Shown: one piece after another, positions 58,053 to 64,000 of the stretch
How positions within the stretch are numbered: position 1 is the stretch's first letter
How the letters are laid out: every line of letters begins with the position of its first letter
NCBI GenBank assembly: GCA_964590435.1
Contig: CAZPWT010000025.1
Location: 1 to 64,000, forward strand
DNA length: 64,000 nt
Direction: 5' to 3'
From: WSZJ01 sp964590435
GTDB taxonomy: Bacteria; Planctomycetota; MHYJ01; WSZJ01
Position numbers and translations under genes: made by a program
The notes under the pieces: generated by a model
Seen by the model: the letters and a program-made list of their open reading frames with translations, nothing else
The model's database searches: none
What the model was told of the DNA's origin: nothing

Positions 58053-59453
58053 CTAGCCCTTCATCTTCTTGGCTTTTTCAATGACCATGTCGATCCCGCC
58101 GACCATGTAGAACGCCTGCTCGGGAAGGGCGTCGTGCTTGCCCTCGAGGATTTCCTTGAAGCCGCGGACGGTCTCCTTGACGGGCACATAAGCGCCATCG
58201 GTGCCCGTGAAGATCTTTGCGACGTTGAACGGCTGGGACAGGAAGCGCTCGATGCGGCGCGCGCGGGCGACGGTGACCTTGTCGTCGTCGGAGAGCTCTT
58301 CCATCCCGAGGATCGCGATGATGTCCTGGAGGTCGGTGTAGCGCTGGAGGACTTTCTGGACGGCGAGGGCGGTCTTGTAGTGCTCGGTGCCGACGATTTT
58401 CTCGTCGAGCATGCGGCTGGTGGACTTGAGGGGATCGACGGCGGGATAGATGCCGCGCTCGGAAATGCGGCGGTCGAGCACGGTCGTGGCGTCCAAGTGG
58501 GAAAACGTGGTCGCGGGCGCCGGGTCGGTGATGTCGTCGGCCGGGACGTACACGGCCTGCACCGAGGTGATCGAGCCCTTCTTGGTCGAGGTGATGCGCT
58601 CCTGCAGCTGGGCCATTTCGTTGGCGAGCGTCGGCTGGTAACCGACGGCCGACGGCATGCGGCCGAGAAGGGCGGACACCTCGGAACCGGCCTGCACGAA
58701 GCGGAAGATGTTGTCGACGAAGAGGAGCACGTCCTGTCCTTCCTCGTCGCGGAAGTACTCGGCGAAGGTCACGCCGGACAGTGCGACGCGGAGGCGGGCG
58801 CCGGGCGGCTCGTTCATCTGGCCGAAGCAGAGCACGGTCTTCTCGATGACCTTGGATTCCTTCATTTCATGCCAGAGGTCGTTTCCCTCGCGGGTGCGCT
58901 CACCGACGCCGGCGAACACCGAGAAACCGCCGTGTTCCTTGGCGATGTTGTGGATCAGTTCCTGCACGAGCACCGTCTTGCCGACGCCGGCGCCGCCGAA
59001 CAGGCCGACCTTGCCGCCCTTCGCGTACGGCGCGAGCAGGTCGAGCACCTTGATGCCGGTCTCGAGGATGGCGGGGGTGACTTCCTGGTTCGTGAGGGTC
59101 GGGGGCGGCCGGTGGATCGGGTAATACTTGTCGGTCTTGATGTCGCCGAGACCGTCGAGCGGCACGCCGAGCAGGTCGATCAGTCGGCCGAGGGTCGCGC
59201 GTCCGACGGGAAGCTTGATCGGCGCGCCGGTGTCGACGACCGGCATGCCGCGCACGAGCCCCTCGGTCGTGGACATCGCGACCGCGCGGACCGTGTTGTT
59301 TCCCATGTGGCTGGCGACCTCGAGCGTGAGGTTGATGCCGCGCCCCGGTTCCTTGATCGTCATCGCGTTGTAGATCGCCGGGATCGTCGTCTCGAAGGAG
59401 ACGTCGACGACCGGCCCGATGACCTGCGTGACTTTCCCGATGTTTTCGGCCAT
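58053..59453 (-). CDS. atpD: ATP synthase beta subunit
   Basis: 466 aa, standard. Catalytic subunit with Walker A G-G-A-G-V-G-K-T, catalytic Glu in G-E-R-T-R-E-G-N-D, and the D-E-L-S-D-like loop written E-E-L-S-D-D-D-K near residue 400. T-D-P-A-P-A-T-T-F-S-H-L-D marks the conserved hinge. It forms the alpha3-beta3 head with atpA. Three bases separate it from atpG. Confidence 0.98.
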   Translation of the reverse strand: MAENIGKVTQVIGPVVDVSFETTIPAIYNAMTIKEPGRGINLTLEVASHMGNNTVRAVAMSTTEGLVRGMPVVDTGAPIKLPVGRATLGRLIDLLGVPLDGLGDIKTDKYYPIHRPPPTLTNQEVTPAILETGIKVLDLLAPYAKGGKVGLFGGAGVGKTVLVQELIHNIAKEHGGFSVFAGVGERTREGNDLWHEMKESKVIEKTVLCFGQMNEPPGARLRVALSGVTFAEYFRDEEGQDVLLFVDNIFRFVQAGSEVSALLGRMPSAVGYQPTLANEMAQLQERITSTKKGSITSVQAVYVPADDITDPAPATTFSHLDATTVLDRRISERGIYPAVDPLKSTSRMLDEKIVGTEHYKTALAVQKVLQRYTDLQDIIAILGMEELSDDDKVTVARARRIERFLSQPFNVAKIFTGTDGAYVPVKETVRGFKEILEGKHDALPEQAFYMVGGIDMVIEKAKKMKG

Positions 59454-59456
59454 TCG

Positions 59457-60326
59457 CTATCCCTTCAATGCCTCGGCGCCGCCCACGATGTCGAGCAGCT
59501 CCTTGGTGATCGACGCCTGGCGCGCCTTGTTGTAGATGAGGGTGAGGCTCGACACGAGGTCCTTCGCGTTGTCCGTCGCGTTGTGCATCGCGTTCATCCG
59601 CGCCGCGTGCTCGCTCGACATCGACTCGAGGATCAGCCGGTGGAACGCCGTCTGCACGTAGCGCGGGATCAGCCTGTCCAGGATCTTCGCCGGCTCCGGC
59701 TCGAACTCGTAGTCCCCCGAGCCGGACTCTTCCTTCTCCTTCACGTCCGTCTGCACCGGCAGGAACTTCACCGCCCGCGGCCGGAACGTCACCGCGTTCA
59801 CGTACTCCGTGTACAGCACCCACACCTCGTCGACCTTCCCCTCGAGGAAGCTCGCGATCAGCTTGTTCGTCCACGACTGGATGTCGCCGAACGACACGTC
59901 CGTCTTCAGGCTCACGTACGAGTCCGCCGGCGTCACGCCCAGCTTCCGTGCCGCATCCACCGCCTTCTTGCCGATCGCCGTCATGTCCACCGGCTGCGGG
60001 TGCGTTTTGCCGAACTCGTTGTAGAAGCGCAGCATGTTCGAGTTGAACGAGCCGCAGAGGCCCTTCTCGCCCATCATGAACACGATGCCGATGCGCTTGA
60101 CGTGCTCGCGGGCCTTGAAGAGCGGGAAGTCGAGGTTCTTGACGCGGCCGGCGAGGCCGGTGAGGAAGGAGGAGATGCGGCTGGCGTAGGGGCGCACCGC
60201 CATCAAGCGCTCCTGGACCTTGCGGAGCTTGGCCGCGCTCACCATTTCCATGGCGCGCGTGATCTTCTTGATGTTGTTGACCGACCGGATTTTCGTCCGG
60301 ATCGATTTGATGCTGCCTACGGCCAT
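59457..60326 (-). CDS. atpG: ATP synthase gamma subunit
   Basis: 289 aa. N-terminal helix (I-K-S-I-R-T-K-I-R-S-V-N-N-I-K-K-I-T-R-A-M) and C-terminal helix (A-M-H-N-A-T-D-N-A-K-D-L-V-S-S-L-T-L-I-Y-N-K-A-R-Q-A) form the rotating coiled coil. It contains a charged insertion near residues 195-205 (E-K-E-E-S-G-S-G-D-Y), longer than in E. coli. It connects the c-ring to the F1 head. Confidence 0.97.
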   Translation of the reverse strand: MAVGSIKSIRTKIRSVNNIKKITRAMEMVSAAKLRKVQERLMAVRPYASRISSFLTGLAGRVKNLDFPLFKAREHVKRIGIVFMMGEKGLCGSFNSNMLRFYNEFGKTHPQPVDMTAIGKKAVDAARKLGVTPADSYVSLKTDVSFGDIQSWTNKLIASFLEGKVDEVWVLYTEYVNAVTFRPRAVKFLPVQTDVKEKEESGSGDYEFEPEPAKILDRLIPRYVQTAFHRLILESMSSEHAARMNAMHNATDNAKDLVSSLTLIYNKARQASITKELLDIVGGAEALKG

Positions 60327-60357
60327 GGGCTTACCGGTTCCTCTTCAGCAGTCGTTT

Positions 60358-61914
60358 CTAGTGACCCGCGGCCGCGAACACCTTGGCGGCCTCGGCCTTG
60401 ATGCTCCCGGCCTTCCATCCGTCCTTGAACTCCTTGAGGGCGGAGCGCAGCTTCTCCTCGTTGTCCTTCTCGAGGTCCTTGGTCTTCTTGATGCCCTCGA
60501 CGATGGCGGGGTGCTTTTCGCCCAGCCAGCGGTGGAACGTGAGCTCGAAACCGGCGACCTGGTCCTTGGGGATCTCGTCGAGGAAGCCCTGGGTGCCGGC
60601 GAAGATGATGCAGACCTGGTTGGCGAAGTTCATCGGCTCGTACTGGGGCTGCTTGAGGATCTCGACGAGGCGCTCGCCGCGCGTCAGCTGGGCGCGGGTG
60701 CCGGCGTCGAGGTCGGAAGCGAACTGGGCGAACGCGGCGAGCTCGCGGAACTGGGCGAGCTCGAGGCGCAGCTTGCCGGCGACCTTCTTCATGGCCTTGG
60801 TCTGGGCGGCGCCGCCGACGCGGGACACGCTGATGCCGACGTTCAGGGCGGGACGGACGCCGCCGTAGAACATGTCGGGCTCGAGGTAGATCTGGCCGTC
60901 GGTGATGGAGATGACGTTCGTCGGGATGTACGCCGACACGTCGCCCAGCTGCGTCTCGATGACGGGCGTCGAGGTCAGCGAGCCCGCGCCGAGCTCGTCG
61001 TTCAGCTTCGCCGAGCGCTCGAGGAGGCGGCTGTGCAGGTTGAACACGTCGCCGGGGTAAGCCTCGCGGCCGGGCGGGCGCCGCAGCAGCAGCGACATCT
61101 GGCGGTACGCCCACGCGTGCTTCGTCAGGTCGTCGTACGCGATGAACGCGTGCCGCTTCGTGTCCCGGAACTCCTCGCCCATCGCGGTGCCCGCGAACGG
61201 CGCGATGTACTGCAGGGGAGCGGGGTCCGACGCCGGCGCGGCGACGACGATCGTGTACTTCATCGCCCCCGCCTTCTCCAGCACGTCCACCACCTGCGCC
61301 ACCGTCGACTGCTTCTGCCCGATCGCGCTGTAGATGCACAGCACGTCGCCGTCCTTCTGGTTCAGGATCGTGTCCACGATCAGCGCCGTCTTCCCGATGC
61401 CGCGGTCGCCGAGGATCAGTTCGCGCTGACCGCGGCCGATCGGGATCATCGAGTCGATCGCCTTGTACCCCGTCTGAAGCGGCTCCTTGACCGACTGCCG
61501 CTGCACGACGTTCGGCGCGGGCCACTCGATCGGGCGGAACTTCGTCGCCGCAATCGGCCCCTTGCCGTCAATCGGCTGCCCGAGGGCGTTCACGACGCGC
61601 CCGAGAAGCGCATCGCCCACGGGAACCTGCACGATCTTGCCCGTGCACTTCACCGTGTCGCCTTCCTTGATCCCGCGGTCGCTTCCCAGGATCACGATGC
61701 CGACCGAGTCCTCTTCCAGGTTCAGCGCCATCCCGAACACGCCGCCCGGGAACTCGACCAGCTCGCCCGACATGACCTTGTCGAGGCCGTACACGCGCGC
61801 GATGCCGTCGCCGACCGACAGCACCGTGCCGACGGATTCCATCTTGAGATCGCCTTCGTACTTCTTGATCTCTTTCTGGATGATCTGGGAAATCTCTTCG
61901 GGCCTGATCTGCAT
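60358..61914 (-). CDS. atpA: ATP synthase alpha subunit
   Basis: 518 aa, a few residues longer than usual. Non-catalytic nucleotide-binding subunit with Walker A G-D-R-G-I-G-K-T (usually G-D-R-Q-T-G-K-T; Gln and Thr replaced), V-G-D-G-I-A-R-V near residue 30, A-I-G-Q-K-Q-S-T, and the arginine-finger segment S-V-S-R-V-G-G-A-A-Q. It is separated by six bases from atpH and 31 bases from atpG. The Walker change is noted under findings. Confidence 0.97.
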   Translation of the reverse strand: MQIRPEEISQIIQKEIKKYEGDLKMESVGTVLSVGDGIARVYGLDKVMSGELVEFPGGVFGMALNLEEDSVGIVILGSDRGIKEGDTVKCTGKIVQVPVGDALLGRVVNALGQPIDGKGPIAATKFRPIEWPAPNVVQRQSVKEPLQTGYKAIDSMIPIGRGQRELILGDRGIGKTALIVDTILNQKDGDVLCIYSAIGQKQSTVAQVVDVLEKAGAMKYTIVVAAPASDPAPLQYIAPFAGTAMGEEFRDTKRHAFIAYDDLTKHAWAYRQMSLLLRRPPGREAYPGDVFNLHSRLLERSAKLNDELGAGSLTSTPVIETQLGDVSAYIPTNVISITDGQIYLEPDMFYGGVRPALNVGISVSRVGGAAQTKAMKKVAGKLRLELAQFRELAAFAQFASDLDAGTRAQLTRGERLVEILKQPQYEPMNFANQVCIIFAGTQGFLDEIPKDQVAGFELTFHRWLGEKHPAIVEGIKKTKDLEKDNEEKLRSALKEFKDGWKAGSIKAEAAKVFAAAGH

Positions 61915-61920
61915 TTCTCG

Positions 61921-62466
61921 CTACCTCATCGTGGACGTCAGAAGTTCCTTGAGCCCTTTGAGCCGACCGGCCACCGACCCGTCGACCACCGAATCGCGCA
62001 CGCGAAGCGTCATCCCGCCGAGGAGCCCGGGATTGACCTTGGCGTCGAGTTCCACTTTCCGCCCCTGGGCGAGCCCGACGAGTTTCGCCAGCAGCTTCGC
62101 CTTCTGCCCCTCGTTCAGCGGCACCGCGCTTTCCACCGTCATCCGCACGACGCCCGCGTAACGGTCCGCCAGGTCGTCGAAGATCTCCGCGATGTCCGGG
62201 ATGCACACCGCGCGCTTCTTGTCGATCAGCTTGTCCAGGAACTCCGACATCAGCTTCGAGATCCCCTGGAACACCTGCCGGTAGAACTCCTTCTTCACCT
62301 TCGGCGCGATCAGCGGGTGCGTCATCGCCCGCCGAAGGTCCGGCGACGACTTCCACACCTGCGCCACCTGCAGGATCTCCGTCTCGATCGCCTCGACCGC
62401 CTTCCCCTGGTCGGCGAGGGCGAGAAGCGCCGTGGCGTACCGGCGGGCTACGGTGCGCTCGTTCAT
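61921..62466 (-). CDS. atpH: ATP synthase delta subunit
   Basis: 181 aa. N-terminal six-helix domain (V-A-R-R-Y-A-T-A-L-L-A-L-A) binds alpha, C-terminal domain (G-G-M-T-L-R-V-R-D-S-V-V-D-G-S-V-A-G-R-L) binds the b stalk. It overlaps atpF by four bases (ATGA at 62463-62466), which couples translation. Confidence 0.94.
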   Translation of the reverse strand: MNERTVARRYATALLALADQGKAVEAIETEILQVAQVWKSSPDLRRAMTHPLIAPKVKKEFYRQVFQGISKLMSEFLDKLIDKKRAVCIPDIAEIFDDLADRYAGVVRMTVESAVPLNEGQKAKLLAKLVGLAQGRKVELDAKVNPGLLGGMTLRVRDSVVDGSVAGRLKGLKELLTSTMR

Positions 62467-63116
62467 GCGCGCACCTTCTCGATCTCGGCGATGAAGCGCT
62501 CGACGAGCTCTTCCTGCTTCGACGCCGTGAGCTGCGACTTGACGAGCCGTTCGGCCGCCTCGAGCGAGAGCCGCACCATCTCCTGCCGGATCTCCTCGAC
62601 GGCCTTCGCGCGCTCGACCTCGATTTCGGACTTCGCCTTCGCCAGGAGCCGCGCGGCCGACGCCCCGGCCTCGTCGAGGATGGCCTGCTTCTGCGCCGTC
62701 CCCTCCCTGACCGCCGCGTCCACCTTCGCCTGCGCCTCCTTCTCGATCCCCGCCAGCTTCTCCTGCGCCAGCTTCGTCAGCCTCGCGAGCTCCTCCTTCT
62801 CCTTCTCGAGCTTCGCGTACGTGTCACGGATGTTGTCCGCCCGCTCCTTCAGCATCCCGGCGAGCACGGGGAACGCCCACTTCTTCAGCGCCACGTACAG
62901 CAGCACGAACGCCAGCAGCTGGAGAAGGACGACCTTGGTGACGGTGAAGGGCGACTCGTGGTGCGCGGCGCCGTGGCCCTCCGCGGCGTGTTCCGCCGCC
63001 GCCCCGTGCTCCGCCTCCGCCGGCTTCTCGGCCTCCGCGTGTTCGGCCGACACGGGGAGCACCCGCGCCGCGAACAGCGGAACCGCCAGCACCGCAGCCA
63101 GGAACCACTTCCGCAT
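62463..63116 (-). CDS. atpF: ATP synthase b subunit with signal and His-rich extension
   Basis: 217 aa, much longer at the N-terminus than classical b. Residues 1-24 look like a signal sequence (F-L-A-A-V-L-A-V-P-L-F-A-A-R), 25-56 are Glu/Ala/His-rich (E-H-A-E-A-E-K-P; H-G-A-A-H-H-E-S), then one TM helix (V-V-L-L-Q-L-L-A-F-V-L-L-Y-V-A-L-K-K-W) and a long charged coiled coil. It forms the stator with b'. It shares one base with the b' stop codon (TGATG). Confidence 0.92.
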   Translation of the reverse strand: MRKWFLAAVLAVPLFAARVLPVSAEHAEAEKPAEAEHGAAAEHAAEGHGAAHHESPFTVTKVVLLQLLAFVLLYVALKKWAFPVLAGMLKERADNIRDTYAKLEKEKEELARLTKLAQEKLAGIEKEAQAKVDAAVREGTAQKQAILDEAGASAARLLAKAKSEIEVERAKAVEEIRQEMVRLSLEAAERLVKSQLTASKQEELVERFIAEIEKVRA

Positions 63117-63571
63117 CAGAGCTTCACCCCCAGCGCGCGGGCCGCCGCATCCCTCGCCAGCGCCTCGACCTGCGGGCCCGCTTCGCGAAGCGCCTTGTCG
63201 CGCTCGCCGCGGATCGCCGCCTGGGCCTCGGACACGGACCGGGTTGCCTCGTCCTGCGCCTTGACGAGCTGGTCGGAGCGGGCCGCGACGCCGTCCTTGA
63301 CGAGCGCCGTGAGCCGTTCGTACGCCTGCCGCTCGATCACCGCCATCTTCCCCGCGTACTCGGCCTCAAGCTTCTCGCGCGTCCCCTTCGACGCCTCGAT
63401 CTCGCCGGAGGACTTCTTCCAGTCGCCCGCGCGGCCGTCTATGACGTCGCCGACGGGCTTCCAGAGGAGGCTCCGGAGCACGAGATAGAGCGTCCAGAAC
63501 CCGCCCATCTGGATGAGCACGACGATCGGGTTGACGCCGAGGGACTTTGCGAGGTCTTTGAGGATGTCCAC
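63116..63571 (-). CDS. atpF': ATP synthase b' subunit
   Basis: 151 aa from a GTG at 63571. One N-terminal TM helix (I-V-V-L-I-Q-M-G-G-F-W-T-L-Y-L-V-L-R-S-L-L-W-K-P-V) and a charged coiled coil (E-K-L-E-A-E-Y-A-G-K-M-A-V-I-E-R-Q-A). Having both b and b' genes implies a heterodimeric stator, as in cyanobacteria and several other phyla. Confidence 0.9.
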   Translation of the reverse strand: MDILKDLAKSLGVNPIVVLIQMGGFWTLYLVLRSLLWKPVGDVIDGRAGDWKKSSGEIEASKGTREKLEAEYAGKMAVIERQAYERLTALVKDGVAARSDQLVKAQDEATRSVSEAQAAIRGERDKALREAGPQVEALARDAAARALGVKL

Positions 63572-63577
63572 GGGTTG

Positions 63578-63907
63578 CTACTTGATCTCGGGGAATTTCC
63601 CGTTGAGGAAGAAGCAGATGAGCAGCACGTAGATGACGAGCGTCTCGATAAGGGCGAGACCGATGATGAGGGCGCCGCGGATGTTGCCGGCGGCCTCGGG
63701 CTGCCGGGCGATCGACTCGACCGCGGCGGCGATGGCCTTGGACTGGCCGAGAGCGCCGAAGGCGGCGGCGATCGCGAGGCCGAAGCCCATGGCGATCGGG
63801 ATCCACTGCGCGGCCGCGGCCTTGGCGGCCTCGTCGGCGGCGAAAGCCGTGTTGGAAACGACGATGAGGGCAACGGCGACCATGCTGACCTGCGCGAGCT
63901 TCTTCAT
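63578..63907 (-). CDS. atpE: ATP synthase c subunit with cleavable-type N-terminus
   Basis: About 109 aa from the ATG at 63907 (GGGAG upstream), longer than the usual 75-85 because of an N-terminal extension that reads as a signal peptide (M-K-K-L-A-Q-V-S-M-V-A-V-A-L-I-V, cleavage after F-A-A). Two TM helices with the R-Q-P loop. Helix 1 has G-Q-S-K-A and helix 2 has I-E-T-L-V-I-Y with the ion-carrying Glu. Q, E, a hydroxyl residue next to E, and Y five residues later match positions used for Na+ binding in some c-rings. It forms the rotor ring. Confidence 0.95.
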   Translation of the reverse strand: MKKLAQVSMVAVALIVVSNTAFAADEAAKAAAAQWIPIAMGFGLAIAAAFGALGQSKAIAAAVESIARQPEAAGNIRGALIIGLALIETLVIYVLLICFFLNGKFPEIK

Positions 63908-63950
63908 CCTGCTGTCTCCCAAAACGTGACCCGAAGGGGCGGAAAGGTTT

Positions 63951-64000
63951 CTAGTGTGAGTGAGCGGCCGTGTGGGCGTGGTCGTGCGCGTGCCCCTGCC
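63951..64000 (-). CDS. atpB: 3' end of an unfinished gene, probably ATP synthase subunit a
   Basis: Only the last 16 codons are in the window. The stop codon TAG is at 63951-63953; the visible C-terminus reads Q-G-H-A-H-D-H-A-H-T-A-A-H-S-H, extremely His-rich. Position, directly upstream of atpE on the same strand (43 bases), is where subunit a is encoded in most atp operons, but a His tail is unusual and the identity is inferred from order only. Confidence 0.5.
   Translation of the reverse strand, partial: QGHAHDHAHTAAHSH

Noticed and set aside
60220..63264. Plus-strand open frame of about 1000 codons opposite the atp genes
   Set aside because: Shadow of atpA, atpH and atpF, which are unmistakable on the minus strand.

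Overview
The window is very GC-rich, gene-dense bacterial chromosome. Its gene content suggests a Gram-negative heterotroph of the Planctomycetota or a related deep-branching phylum. The indicators are two Ser/Thr kinases (one 2182 aa), an FHA membrane protein, a zinc-ribbon/TPR membrane protein, two secreted prenyltransferase/squalene-oxidase repeat proteins, a gingipain-like C25 peptidase and many signal-peptide proteins of unknown function. The phylum is an inference; there is no rRNA in the window to test it. No tRNA, CRISPR array, transposase or prophage gene was seen.

Layout. 0.2-7 kb: secreted Cys-rich protein, PduO-type cobalamin adenosyltransferase, FAD oxidoreductase, MFS transporter, M28 peptidase, and (minus strand) a five-gene operon with four-base stop/start overlaps running lipB - cbiX-like - two paralogous membrane-anchored proteins - cupin protein. 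9-17 kb: dihydrolipoyl dehydrogenase and the giant kinase/AAA/TPR regulator. 17-19 kb: membrane C39-like protein and a vapBC toxin-antitoxin pair. 19-25 kb: lipA, two E1-alpha genes, E1-beta and E2 of a 2-oxoacid dehydrogenase. 25-29.4 kb: a pyruvate/2-oxoacid:ferredoxin oxidoreductase whose gamma subunit is fused to a GltD-like flavoprotein and a ferredoxin domain. 29.6-37 kb: DHH phosphoesterase, second kinase, secreted proteins including the C25 peptidase, MazG. 37-50 kb: squalene-repeat proteins, FHA protein, a zincin and its degenerate paralogue, FlgM-like protein with DUF4416, small lipoprotein, glycosyltransferase, VWA protein. 50-57 kb: hemL, TPR protein, metallo-beta-lactamase-fold protein, a gene with an in-frame TAG, a PAP2_C lipid phosphatase/transferase. 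57.6-64 kb: F-type ATP synthase operon (epsilon, beta, gamma, alpha, delta, b, b', c, and the last codons of what is probably subunit a, read from low to high coordinate, all minus strand).

How the genes work together. lipB, lipA, lpd, E1, E2 and the fused ferredoxin oxidoreductase provide lipoate-dependent and ferredoxin-dependent oxidative decarboxylation of 2-oxoacids side by side; NADH and ion gradients connect this to the ATP synthase. hemL, the CbiX-like chelatase and the adenosyltransferase belong to tetrapyrrole/B12 metabolism.

The most unusual signal is non-coding. Many gene boundaries carry a cassette of degenerate short tandem repeats with a strict period of 6, 7 or about 10 bases. 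Most are arranged as two inverted arms that could fold into a long hairpin. Each site has its own unit, but the same unit families recur at distant sites. The cassettes lie between convergent, divergent and co-directional genes, including inside the dehydrogenase operon.
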